A stretch of DNA of 64,000 bases from positions 3,037 through 67,036 of the forward strand of contig MNCI01002075.1 of the NCBI GenBank assembly GCA_015680685.1. The letters are read 5' to 3'. Shown here piece after piece: positions 11,700-22,361 of the stretch. Numbering within the stretch: the stretch's first letter is position 1; each line of letters starts with the position of its first letter. The position numbers and the translations under genes are program-made. The notes under the pieces were generated by a model. That model was not told where the DNA came from and ran no database searches. It saw only the letters and a list, made by a program, of their open reading frames with translations. The stretch is from Gnetum montanum. Taxonomy: Eukaryota; Streptophyta; Gnetopsida; Gnetales; Gnetaceae.

Positions 11700-13130
11700 T
11701 TAACCTAGTATTAGAACATGGCAAGAAAAATAGGATAGAAATAATGAAATTAAAGGAGTTGGAAAGACTTAATGAAGAAGTTGTCTTTAGATGATAATAA
11801 GATTCCTAGTTGGCAAAATTGTAATGACAAAAAACCAAAAAATTTCTATGAAAAATTATCGAGGTTGGGCATGAATAATGAAAATTATCTTGAGAGCAAC
11901 CTAACTTTGGGAATGTGGGTTTGAGTCAACTTTGATATTAATTAGAAAGATAGAGTGAACAGAATTGTAGCCTTGGCATTGATATTATCTTGTTTGTTAG
12001 AAGAAGCATCCAATCTAGTGTATGGAATGAAAAGATTACCTATAGATCAAGTCTTGGACAACATAATGAATCTAAATAAAAAATCTCCAACTTTATTGGA
12101 GAAATGAATGGATATGTGCTTGAGTTACATTAAGGTGGGTAAAAAGTTCCTTACAAAGAACTTGTTAGATGTTTTATTTGTGCATTACTTAAACAATAGA
12201 AAGTATTTGTACAAGCAATCAAATCTTGAATAATAAACTAGAGTTATTTGTATTATAAGGAAGAATTCAATATGAAGAGGCAAAATAGGTGCTAGAAGAG
12301 AAAGAATAAGCAAAGAACCACTAATGTATACCTCATGTTAGTAAGATCTATGAAGAAATGAAAATTACAAAGGTAGACAAGATAATGACTCATGAAAAGG
12401 TGCATGTCACAAACATGAATATACTATGAAGGATTATTGGTTCACTTTGAAGAATCTATGAACATTGAATACACAAATAAATTAAGAAAATCTATTAAGA
12501 AATCAAAATAATAAAAATAATTGATGTCAAAACAATACATGGAAAAATGATGAAGATAACATGGTTGAAGATGAAATGGATTTGTATTATAAGAGATATA
12601 TTAGGAAAAAAGGGTATTGACACAATTGAATGTTATCCTAATTTGGGTTGTTCATCACATGTTATAGAAAATTTGAATTATTTAAGAACCTACATCATGT
12701 AAACTTTGGAGAAGCAAGGACTCCAACTGAAGCAATATGAAAATATAAATGTATTGGAAATATTATTATGAACATTCATAATAAACCATCTGAGATCAAG
12801 AATATATATTACACTAGCACTCAAGGGCCATAATCTATTATTTATTTCAAAATTGATTAAAGATGGAACTATTGTCATATTTAAGTAAGATAAGGACATA
12901 AAGGTTAGGTGTACAATCATAAATAATAAAGAGAATGTTTCATTAACAAAAACCACAAAGAGTAATAAAGTATTTAAGCTAAACCCAATTTGTGAAGTTA
13001 TATGTCTAATCACTTACAAGATCCAATTAGATTATTTATGAAATTCACAATTTAGACATATGAATTATGGTTATATGCACTTGATGTCCATTTTCCCATG
13101 TTTGGGCATTTTATTCATAAAATATAGTCA
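11700..13130 (+). pseudogene. Decayed Ty1/copia gag-protease-pre-integrase
   Basis: Copia landmarks appear in order on the plus strand across several frames. At 12405 a knuckle-like CHKHEYTMKDYW has lost its second Cys. At about 12640-12680 LGCSSHVIENL matches the copia protease DSGCSxHM motif with Asp lost. At 12838-12890 LLFISKLIKDGTIVIF matches the LLSVSQL region. At 13038-13085 there is L-stop-NSQFRHMNYGY, where the family has LWHxRFGHMNY. Each difference there is a C-to-T or G-to-A change. Upstream 11700-12400 is probably gag (a YGMKRLPIDQVLDNI stretch), but I cannot place it firmly. No LTRs found. Confidence 0.6.
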
Positions 13131-13341
13131 AAATTTAAAATTTTCTATTTTAAAAAATGAGCAAAATTACAATACATCATTGATAGAAATATATTAACTT
13201 GGGTATATCTATATACATGGTTTTTCTACAAATATATTTATTGGCTTTTTTACAGTAAAAGATTGTAAACTATAGCCCAAACTTCCATGGGATGCAAAAA
13301 TTACTTTTGATTTTACTAGCTTGATAGCTATGTATTACTAT
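13131..13341. other. AT-rich flank, nothing recognised
   Basis: Continuation of the copia-bearing flank without a readable motif. Its last five bases, ACTAT (13337-13341), match the five bases after 42110. Confidence 0.4.
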
Positions 13342-14361
13342 TGATGAATCATTAGTTGGTTGAGATATCGCAAATGCTATGTTGTAGATGCTACATTGCA
13401 TCTGTGTTGTAGCATCCCTGTCAGTGCATCTCAGTTGGCTGCTGCATTGTAGATGCTACATTTCATCTACGATGTCGTAGGTGCTACATCACATGGGTTT
13501 TACAAAAAGGTCAAATTTTGGTCGACTACAATATTGCATATATGATATTGTAGCACAAGCTATGTTATTGGATATCCAATATCATGAGATGTGTACAACC
13601 TATAAATACAACACTTGGACGCATGGATCCATAGAAGTTTCATTCCATCCTTAGGTAGACTCTTGCAATTTGTTTCCATGAATTTAGACTTAGCAACTAG
13701 AAGTGTGAATGCTCGCAGTGTAGTGTGAACTAGTCAACAACATCTTTATTTAAGCATTTTGTATTTGGGTACAAGTGTGATTGGAAATAAAGATCGAGCT
13801 ATTTCCCACGATTGCAGTATTCTCTTAGTTTTATCATTTTTCTTAGCATAGTTTTTACTATTTTCTTAGTTTAATCATTTACATTTCCAAGTAATTTACT
13901 TTCTTATTCATTAGTAAAGTGGAATGAGTATAATTGGTTTTGAGTAGTTAAGTGTAATCGTTTGATAATACTAGTAGTGTTATTGCTTAGTTCACCTAGT
14001 AGCTTAACACTTGGTAACCTAGTAATGGTTACATGAGCCCAAGGCATGTATGGTAAGCCAAGACTAGATGCCTATTTCTCTAGGTTACTTTAGATTTATC
14101 TTCTTGTTATTAGTTAGATTAAATACTTAATTTCTCTCTTATTGTTAAGATTAGTTTAAGGTCATAACAATATCAATTATCATATGCCTCACTTTGGACT
14201 AAACCATATATGACAAAGCTACCACTAGTCCAAGTGGGAAAATAGTGTCTTGTGATCAATACTTAATGATCTAGATTCCATAACTAGTTCCATCCATGAA
14301 ATTCAATTGGATTGTGCTTGAACACTTGTGATTTGTATGGTTGGGTGTAGGGGGCTCATCA
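13342..14361 (+). repeat. LTR of element D (5' LTR)
   Basis: Starts TGATGAATCATTAG and ends GGGGCTCATCA; 1020 bp. The U5 half is close to LTR C, but the terminal TACCTCGCTG block is missing. U3 consists of 14-bp units (see the separate entry). TATAAATA lies at 13601 and AATAAAG at about 13786. Confidence 0.85.
13364..13489 (+). promoter_or_regulatory. U3 array of 14-bp units, LTR D
   Basis: Nine consecutive 14-mers can be laid out from 13364. Positions 7-12 read GCAAAT, GTAGAT, GCATCT, GCATCC, GCATCT, TGCTGC, TGCTAC, TACGAT, TGCTAC, with related flanks. The array lies about 110 bp upstream of TATAAATA at 13601, where an LTR enhancer would be expected. Confidence 0.6.
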
Positions 14362-14362
14362 T

Positions 14363-14380
14363 TGGTGTTGTTGCCAAGGA
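14363..14380 (+). other. Element D primer-binding site
   Basis: TGGTGTTGTTGCCAAGGA, one base after the LTR; decayed tRNA-Asp-type site with transitions relative to C's TGGCACCATTGCTGGGGA. Confidence 0.75.
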
Positions 14381-14493
14381 TGGTGCTAGTTATCTAGACT
14401 AGTTAGATTATAAACGATCATTGTGAAAGTATTAATGATTTACCTTTCAGAAAATATTAATATTTTAAGTCACACATATTATCAAAGAAAACC

Positions 14494-15945
14494 ATGTCTT
14501 CTTGACATAGGGCCAATAATGCATCATATGATGAAAACACTAGTAGGAGAAATGATAGGATCTAAATTGAGAAAAAAACCACAAGCAAGGATTTCCTATG
14601 CTCATTTAGATCCTTAGTAAACTCAAAGACTAAATTCAAAGACCCTTAATAGACAATCCTAGAGAAGATGGAGTAAGTCCTAGAACAAGGAGGGCCTCAA
14701 GGCCTAGGACATCCTCCAAACCTAGAAGAGATAAATCAAGGAACCAAAGGGCAAAATATAGCAGCCATGGTGATTCTCCCAGTTTGCCATCTTCCTCCTT
14801 CCTCTTCCATGTCTAGTTTTGACGAAGATGAATGTAGGTATAGAAATAGAGATACACTAAGGGGTCAAGACGATGATAGAAAAAAAATAGATGAGATCAT
14901 CATAATCAAACAAATAGAAATAGAAATCATCACCATGACATGTATGATGATGATGAATCCTTGTTGGCTACTAGGAGCATGACGTTGATAATGGAGGCCG
15001 TTAGAATACCCATAGGCATCAAAGGGAAAGTTGCATCACAAGGCTTGATATGAATAACATCTCTAAATTTATAGGAGGCTATAACTCTGATTCACAACAT
15101 CACTTACAAGCCTTTCATGATGCCTGTGCCTTATAGAACTTTAAAATTTTTTATAGATCATTAGAACCAGATTCGATCCATCGATGGTCCACAGTGCTAG
15201 AACTCTTTAATAAGAAATACCAAATATATGTGAGAGTGTCCACTCTAAAAAAACAAATCTAAGGATGGAGGCAAGAAAAATAAGAATCCTTGGATGTGGC
15301 CTTGGATAAATACTATTTGCTACTACATCGATGTCCAAGACATGATTTCTCTTAAAAAGTGTAGCTTTCCACATCATAGATGGGATTCGTAACTAAATGA
15401 GAGAGACCCTTGGGATTTATGCCCAAGATCGATTATCTAAATTAAAAGCCCATCAGATATAGAGGCTAGTTGAGCAAGTGGCAAAAGAAGAAGGAGAGCT
15501 ATGTAAATAAGAGAATGTAGAGGAATATAATTAGGCCCCAACTCTTCAAAAGAAGAGGGACCATATCAATGATGAGGAAAAGGAGGTAGATCTTGATGAG
15601 GTGATTTCACAACAAACCTTGTTAGTACAAAATTTTATTGCTGAGCTTGAAGTAATGAGTTATGACCTACATGAAAACCATAGAGGAGAGGGTAATGTAA
15701 AAAGGATCAAGTGATCAAAACAAGAAGAGGAAAAGGAATAAAGAAATAGGTAGGAACACTTACTGGCAAAAAGGAAAAATAGCTATAGTAGAAGAGGCTA
15801 TAGACTCAATCATAGAAGAGGACGATAGATGTAACATCTACTAATATGAACATCAAAAGGGATATTTCCTAGTTATGTTACATCTACAAGAGTTTGGGGT
15901 TTTTGCTTTGAATTCCAAGTTCCTACAAAAGTGACATATACTTGG
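14494..15945 (+). pseudogene. gag: Element D gag (broken, 3' end deleted)
   Basis: Starts at ATG-TCT-TCT like the other copies; the fourth codon is already a stop. It includes a low-complexity Ser/Asp-rich segment (14767-14900). The gag core is near 15075-15130 (a GGYNSDSQHHLQAFHDAC-like reading), followed by an ELFNKKYQIYVRVS-like stretch at 15200-15240, a Glu-rich helical part and the C-rich end CNIY-YEHQKGY near 15830-15860. It stops matching other gags at about 15945, where LTR C sequence begins. Confidence 0.8.
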
Positions 15946-16294
15946 AAATCTCAAAAGTAGTCTCACGAAGTCCAAGACATGTACAAACCATTAAGTGTAG
16001 ATACTCATCACCCATAGGCTATCTTAGATCTTATTTTTCATTATTTATTAGTTTAATTAATTTATCTCTTTATTGTCATCAGGAAGCATAGAATTAGATA
16101 ACATCATACGCCTCACTTTGGACTAAACCATACATGATAAAGCTACCACTAGTCCAAGTGGGAAGATAGCAAACTGCGATCAAAGCATAGCAATCTAGAT
16201 ACCACAACTAGTCCCATCCACAAAATTCGACCGGATCATGCATGAATGCTTGTGATTCGTATGGTTGAGCATAGGGTTACCTCGCTGCTCATCA
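15946..16294 (+). repeat. Partial 5' LTR of element C
   Basis: Only the last about 345 bp of the LTR are present; the rest, including U3, is deleted. It is much closer to 41193-42110 than to LTR D (for example the GATCAAAGCATAG block). It ends CTCGCTGCTCATCA, followed by a PBS, so it is a 5' LTR end. Confidence 0.8.
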
Positions 16295-16295
16295 T

Positions 16296-16313
16296 TGGCA
16301 CCATTGCTGGGGA
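16296..16313 (+). other. Element C primer-binding site
   Basis: TGGCACCATTGCTGGGGA, one base after the LTR; complementary to the tRNA-Asp 3' end except for three transitions. Confidence 0.85.
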
Positions 16314-16419
16314 TGGTGCTAGTTATCTAGATTAGTTATATAATACAAGATTGCAATAAAGGTATTAACAATATATCTTTTCAAAAATATTAACTCACAT
16401 ACATCATAAACCAATAATA

Positions 16420-16791
16420 ATGTCTCTCTTACACATAAGTGACTACGAACTATATAGCACACACATTCATTGGAGAACTAACACAATATATGATGAAGAA
16501 TACTAGAGTGATCAACCTTATGCAGGGGTTTCTTATGATCATGACCACCATGATGACACTTGAAGACTACATTCACCTAATATAGATAATCTTGGAGGAG
16601 ATGATGTAGGTCCTAAATAAAGGAAGGCCTTAACGCCTAAGACCTCCTTGAAACCTAGGAGCAATAAATCAAGGGATCCTAAGGAACACCATAGAAGCCA
16701 TGGTAATTCTTCCAATTCTTCATCTTTTTCTTTTCCTTCAACGTCTAGTTCTGACAAAGATGAACATAGGTATAGAGATAGAGCTCCACTA
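16420..16791 (+). pseudogene. gag: Element C gag, part 1 (interrupted by E)
   Basis: Starts at ATG-TCT as in the sister copies, with stops within the first 50 codons. It carries the Ser-rich segment (16700-16760) and breaks off at CTCCACTA where element E is inserted. D has the uninterrupted CACTAAGGGG sequence at this site, which confirms the insertion point. Confidence 0.8.
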
Positions 16792-18939
16792 TGTACCGTC
16801 TGAAATCGTCGGTGCTGGGCTGGAACGTTACGGGCACCGAAAGATTCATAGACAGGCACAACAGATCCTGCCTTCGCTTGAGGGAAAGCTAGAAAAAGAT
16901 GAAGGAAGAGTGCCTTGGATGGTCCGTATGCAGATCAAACAAGGACTTTCCCAATGTTTGCCGCTACAACGCGTTGGGTTATACATAAACTGCAACTAAA
17001 TGTAAACTAGTATGAAACGTACAGAAAATGTAAACGTGCGTAAACATAGAAAACGATGTAAATTGTAACGAAAGTTGTCCAAATGTATCAAATGTATTGA
17101 AAAAGATTGTGTACAAAGCACCAGTCTATACGTAGTTGTGGATCTACATAAGGCAGATGTATAGCCCCGGTTGATGAGGATGGGTGATGACAACTACTGG
17201 GAATTTCTGTAGGCACAGTGTGAATGCCGTATGCTCAGCATGTAGGATGTATGCCCAGCATGTGAGATCTATGCTCCCGTGCTCTATGTGTGAAAATGAC
17301 CAACTTTTCGAACCCCACTCGAACTGAACCCCACTGAACCCCAATTTAGTCAAAAATTGAGGTTTTTATATGATCTTAGAGCGTGGAATTCGGATCAGGA
17401 GTGGGGATGATTGGCTATGGGAGGAAAAATGTACGGATATGGCGACAGGTGGGGCATTGACCGGTGTGAAAGAATAAAATTTTACAAGTGTACAACGTGA
17501 ACACTGTCCAGTTCACACACTGGGTGTGCAGACCCTTAGTGTGTGAACTTTCATGCCCACAAAAAATGAATGAATGATAGTTGTACAACAGATTTCATGG
17601 TTCTAGCCTGTAGATATGAGCTTTGGCATCCTGTTTCTAGCTTCAACATGTCAGTCTAAGCTCTGGGGTGTCCTGGGATGTCCATAGAGCTTCCAGCATG
17701 TGAGTTTGGGCATCTGGTGTGTTTCTGTACCCTCATACATTGGGTGTATACGCTCCATACGCTAGACAGCAGGTGGTCAAGAAGGAAAGATTTTGACCTA
17801 TATTTTCATGCTTAAAGCTAGTTTTGACCATGGATTTGGATTCCTAATGTCCTAAGGATGCTACCTATCAAATTTTGGCTCATTTGGCCTTGATTTGGCA
17901 GGGTTTTGGGAGGCTTGAAGTTGAACATGCTGGCCACACGCTAGGCGTATATGCTAGGCGTATACGCTGGGCGTATATACTAGGCGTATACGCTGGGTGT
18001 ATAGGCCAGCATGTGAGCAAGAAAACTACAATTTAGAAATTAGATCTAGTATTCTGGGGTATGTACACTGATCCCTAAGTCTTGGTGATCCTTTAGGTCG
18101 TTCGGGAGCTGATTGACTTCGTTTCGATGGAGTTTTGGGCTCATCTCTGAGGTGCATGCTGGTTGTACACTGGGAATATACACTGGGTGTATAGGCCAGC
18201 GTGTGAGGCCAAAAATGGACTTTTTCAAAGCTTGTGATGATGTATACTAGATGCCCATGTCCCGAGAGTCAAGACCATGCCAAAAAATTGCCTAAAAGTA
18301 CCTATTTGACCTTGTCCTTGGTGCCACACGCTAGGCATACACGCTCGGCGTGCAGGATGTACATGCTCAACATGTGAACTCAAAACTGCAAGATTTCAAG
18401 GTTAAAAATTGATTTTCTTAAGCCAATGATGATTCCTAATAATTTCCCTATCTCTAAGAGTCAATGCCTTGTGAAAATCTTGCTTCGAAGTGCCTGTTTT
18501 GGGTCACCTTTGAAGTCATACGCTGGGCGTACATGCTGGGCGTGTGAGCTAGCATGTAGGTAAGAAATGAACCATTTGGTGCTCAAAATTTGATTGTTAG
18601 GAGCCTGAGACCTACCTGGGACCTTAGGGAAGGTCATGGGAGTCTAGAACTTTGATTATGACCTATTTTGATGAGTTTTTGAGGCTCAAAAGTTGCTGCA
18701 TGCTGGGCCATACGCTAGGCATGTATAGGCCAGCGTACATGATGCATACTTAGTGAAAACCAAGTATTTTGAGTTGAAAATTTTCCAAGTTTGATGCCAG
18801 ATGTAACTGTAGTCTTTCGTGGATCCTAGGGAACCATTTCTTGCTTAGTTTGACTCCTTTTGAAGCTGTCTGTGAGGTCCTCAAGCTTAGCTTGATTCTT
18901 GTTGGAGAAGTGCTAAGCTTAGAATTTTGTGGTGTTTCA
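16792..18939 (-). repeat. Element E 3' LTR
   Basis: Minus-strand start TGAAACACCACAAAATTC, end GATTTCAGACGGTACA; 2148 bp. Over the first 210 bases beside 16792 I count about 26 differences from the other LTR, mostly transitions, so the insertion is old. It carries many copies of a CGCTGGGCGTATA motif, including a 13-bp tandem run at 17941-18005. Confidence 0.9.
17941..18005. repeat. 13-bp minisatellite in E's 3' LTR
   Basis: CTRGGCGTATACG-type units start at 17941, 17954, 17967, 17980 and 17993, an exact 13-bp step. The other LTR has only two such units at the matching place (about 26026-26052). Confidence 0.85.
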
Positions 18940-18957
18940 TTGGCCCCTCTTTGTTGA
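18940..18957 (-). other. Element E polypurine tract
   Basis: Minus strand reads TCAACAAAGAGGGGCCAA directly before the 3' LTR, a good plus-strand primer. Confidence 0.75.
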
Positions 18958-20044
18958 CGCTAGGAGGAATCGACCTAAGAAGCATCAACAAAGAAGTACA
19001 AAACACCACAAGAAACTTAGTAGAAATATTGTCCTTTGGCACTGGGCCAGATGTCATCGCACTGTGTTCAGTAGTACATGGGATTGGGGAAATGAAGTTT
19101 GTAGCTAGATAGGGAAATGGAAATTGTGAGGATTGGGAACTGATCAAGGGATTGTGCATGGTGAAGGGAATGCTCTAGTGTGTATATGGGTCATGTTGAT
19201 CTTTGTCAATAGCCATTGTTTAGTAGACTTGGAACCAAGACATGAGGTGTACGTCCTTTGGCAGAACAAGACTCTTGTTTAGTGTTTAAGAGGACTTGTT
19301 GGCACAACCAAAGCCACGTGATGATGTGTTGAATTCTTTGGAGGAACAAGGCCTCTGTTTAGTGTTAAAGGAAACCTGTTGGTGGAGAGCCAAAGCCACG
19401 CAATGAGATGTTACTTGAGCGTTTGAGACATGAGTACTTGTTTCCAAGACAACTACCTTCCCGCCTAGGGCTTGTATGGGAAGTGCCAAGGGTCTTGTGT
19501 TTCTTTTTGGATTTTTTGCTCTTTTCTCTTTGATTTTTTTTCTTGGAGAGATTTTTTTTGATCTTGTACTCATGCTCAAGTGCTAATGTTGTGTGTTGCA
19601 ACTGCTTAAAAGTGTTGCAGTGTGCAACAGTGTGCTCAATGTTTCGGGGTGCGCTGGGTGTGTCAGGGGTGTAACTAAGTAGAGTATGTTGAGGAATAGA
19701 TGGAAAATGTAACAGGAAATGGGGATGTACTAGTGAATGGATTGATTAACCTTGTTACATGTGTTAGGAACAATGTGGTACCTTGTTGCTGTGACGAAGT
19801 ACATTCTCATACGAACACCTCTGAGTGTCATCCTGCAAACACAACTCCAAGAAGACAAGAAAACCATGAGTAAGTGAGTAAGCTTAGATTTGAACATCAA
19901 TTGATGAAACAAAGGCACCAGATGAGATTTCAATCACTGAATATGAATGGCAGTAATTTTATTAGGATCACCTGATGATGAGTGAGGTAGCGGCTCTGAT
20001 GAAGTTTGAATGCAGCTATAGATCGGGAGGCTAGAGATGAAGCT
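18958..20044 (-). other. Element E 3' non-coding region, inner part
   Basis: No gene recognised. It contains an 80-bp direct duplication: the CTTTGG-AGAACAAG block occurs at 19256 and 19336, and both copies contain TGTTTAGTGTT and CCAAAGCCACG; the copies span about 19249-19410. A T-rich stretch lies at 19495-19560. Element F has a comparable two-copy 70-bp repeat at 57835-57974 with unrelated sequence. Confidence 0.65.
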
Positions 20045-20405
20045 ACCAGTTTATAGTCGTAGTAAACTGTCGTGGGTTAGTTTTATGTCATAACCCGTTG
20101 GAAATTGGTATTTTAGTGTTGTAGCAGATGGTACATTACTAGTTTATAGTCTTAGCGGACTGTGGAGAGGCAAACTAGTTTATAGTCTTAGCAGACTCTG
20201 GTGAAGAAAACTGTGTTAGTTTAATGTCATACTGGACGGGTGCTAGTTTATTGTCATTGCAGATGAACTGTGGTGCCAATTTATTATCATAACACTAGGA
20301 CGAATGGATTAGATGTGTTAGTTGTGGTGCCAGTTTATTGTCATAATGCTAGGACGAATCTGTGGTATCAATTTACTGTCATGATGCCAGGACGAATCTG
20401 TGGTT
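20045..20405. repeat. About 30-bp imperfect tandem array (CTAGTTTATAGTC type)
   Basis: Around nine to eleven diverged units of CTAGTTTATAGTCTTAGCAG, for example at 20048, 20079, 20141, 20177, 20218, 20245 and 20278; spacing 27-41 bp. The same motif is in F's 3' region and, reversed, inside the coding linker of both elements. Confidence 0.8.
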
Positions 20406-21030
20406 GCATGCGTGTGCATCTGTATGATCCTGTAAATAAAAGAAACTAGAGAAAATAATGTTAAATAGAAATTGGAAAAAAAATGAACTAAAATGCACCA
20501 ATAAATAGGAAATAATGTGAAATGGTGGTAGTTTGAGGCCTTTTCAGGCCATGAGAGAACGTGTAGGCTAGTACAATACAAAAAAACATGACATATGCAC
20601 CACAAAAGAATGTGAAGAGTCTGCGGAGATTCGGCTTATTTTTGTCCTTAGGGGTGCTTTGATCATGTGGTTGTCTCCTAACCAGATGTTGTTTTGGAAG
20701 CGTTTTAGGCTTAGGCTCCACTGGGAGGCTTATGGTTTTCACCACTCGTTCAAGAGTTTTAGCTTTAAATACTATGTTGGTTGCCACTTGTCTAGGGATT
20801 TTAGCTCTAGGTGTTGCATTTGTTACTGTGTGTGTTGCTTCAAGAGGCTCCTATTTCAAGACCTGTGACATGTCTATGTTATGGTCAGCTTGAAAGGGAG
20901 TGTTGTCGCCATGTATAATGACTTGTCCACCTTTGTATGGAAGATGGATTTCTTGATGTATCGGTGAGGAAACAGCTCATTGTTGCGCTATCCAAGGTCT
21001 ACCTAGAATCATGTTGAAACTAGGCATCTC
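20406..21030 (-). pseudogene. Element E protease C-terminus and hydrophobic tail
   Basis: Continues from the protease. A FNMILGRPWIAQQ stretch near 21010-20970 is the conserved protease end. Then come a GGQVIIHGDN segment and a basic Lys/Pro-rich part (EPKPKTLPKQHLV near 20710-20670), ending in a hydrophobic run, FTFFCGAYVMFFCIVLAYTF (20610-20545). In Tat elements RT would follow here; it does not. F ends in a similar hydrophobic segment. Confidence 0.65.
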
Positions 21031-21509
21031 TTTTATGACAGTGAATTCTGCACTGGTGGGGAATTGTTCTCCTACCACAAAGGCTAAGTTGATTGTTTTC
21101 CTACCACAAAGGCTAAGTTGACATGTGATTTGTTGAAAGATTTTAAACACGTGGTTTCTGTTGGCATGATCTCATTTGCCATGCCTAGTTTGTTGATGAC
21201 GGAGTATAGAATAACGTTTGTTGCCGCACCATCATCAACGTGCACTCTGTGAATGGTACATTGCCCAACACGTATGCTAATTGACAATGGAGCTGTTGTG
21301 ACCTCCCCTCGTTCGGGGTTGACTTTAACTATATCATCGCAGAAGGCTAAGGTGTTTGAACCCAATCCTTGTGGTGTGTGTTTTGAAATCGTTTCACGGA
21401 TGGATTCCATGTTAGCAGGGATGTCCTCTGTAACAGGAATGGATGCTAATGTTTGCGCTAAGGCTTCGCGATGAGCCGATGATGTCATGACTAGGTTGTA
21501 CAAGCTCAT
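21031..21509 (-). pseudogene. Element E protease, N-terminal and catalytic part
   Basis: Retropepsin-like. IHRVHVDDGAATNVILYSV near 21255-21195 holds the active-site Asp-x-Gly, here D-D-G where most families have D-[ST]-G; F has D-N-G at the same place. It is preceded by FCDDIVKVNPERGEVTTAP. A 29-bp direct duplication (21071-21092 repeated at 21100-21121) throws the frame off after LKSFNKSHV. Processing of the gag polyprotein is the expected role. Confidence 0.75.
21071..21121. repeat. 29-bp tandem duplication in E's protease
   Basis: CCTACCACAAAGGCTAAGTT occurs at 21071 and again at 21100. The 29-bp step is not a multiple of three, so it frameshifts the protease. F has one copy of the corresponding segment. 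Confidence 0.9.
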
Positions 21510-21799
21510 GGTTGTGTTCTTTTGTTTGAGCAGTTATTTCACCTAGGCTAGTGTAGCTACAAAGTTCGTGTTATTTGTTGTTGTGTTGGTTGCCTTTGTA
21601 TGGGTCGAGGGATTGGGCCTAGTTTGTTTGGGATTAGGGGCAAGGCCCCCAGTGTTCAGTTGTTGTATACTAGGTGTGTTCTTTGTTTCGGTTGTGGGTG
21701 TTGTTCATTGTTCGTTTGTCCTCTTTTGCTGTCATTTGGTAGGCTTATCTGTGTTGTTGGAAAGGTTGACTCTTGAGGGAGAAGAGGTTGAGACATTGC

Positions 21800-22361
21800 C
21801 TACGGTTGGGCTCTAGGTAGGTGAGGGGCCATTGCGTGGTGGCACCTTCATGACAAATGGTAGTTTGGGAGGAGTCGTTGATGTTTGACTAGCATGTTGT
21901 GGCACCTTGATGATGAAAGGTTTCTTCACGGTTGTGGTCGATGCATCATGCGAATTTAACATCTTAGCGGATGGTTGTGGTGGTACTTTGACCACAAAGG
22001 GTGTCTTCGGTGCTCAGGATTGCATTGAATCATGCCAGTTTAACGTCTTAGTAGACGTATGAGATGGTGGTACCTTGACCATGAAAGGTGTTGTCGGTGC
22101 TCTAGGTGGCACCTTGATGATGATGGGAGGCCCCTTGCTTGTGGAGGCGGAGGGGATTGTTGCCTTGCTGGGAGGCACATGGATCACAAAAGGTTGGCGC
22201 ACAGGTTTAGGCCTACTATCTATGCCAATGGAGTTTATGACATAGGAGGCATCGTCTGTGCTAGGTTGATTTAGGGTGTTGACGTTGAGTTGGCCCCACT
22301 CTATCATTACTTGTAGATCATCTTGTAATGCACGACAGGTGTTAGTGTTGTGACTGGACAT
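21800..22361 (-). CDS. Element E proline-rich KVPP repeat linker between gag and protease
   Basis: Minus-strand reading with repeated PFVIKVPP-type peptides: PFVIHVPPSK, PPIIIKVPPR, PFMVKVPPSH, PFIIKVPQHA and PFVMKVPPRN between about 22220 and 21820. Between them are KTLNWHDS and KMLNSHDAS, which are encoded by the same DNA motif that is tandemly repeated in the 3' non-coding region. Probably a flexible spacer in the polyprotein; function unknown. One stop interrupts the frame at about 22013. F has a matching linker at about 60585-60985. Confidence 0.7.

Noticed and set aside
12690-13013. 107-codon minus-strand open frame with hydrophobic composition
   Set aside because: Antisense to the copia protease/pre-integrase motifs, which read on the plus strand; low-complexity AT-rich frame.
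16539-16859. 106-codon minus-strand open frame across the C/E border
   Set aside because: It spans the insertion junction of element E and is antisense to gag C; a chance frame.
20318-20787. Overlapping minus-strand frames in E as a separate gene
   Set aside because: Only the frame continuing from the protease has supporting similarity in order with F; the other frame ends in the 3' repeat array.
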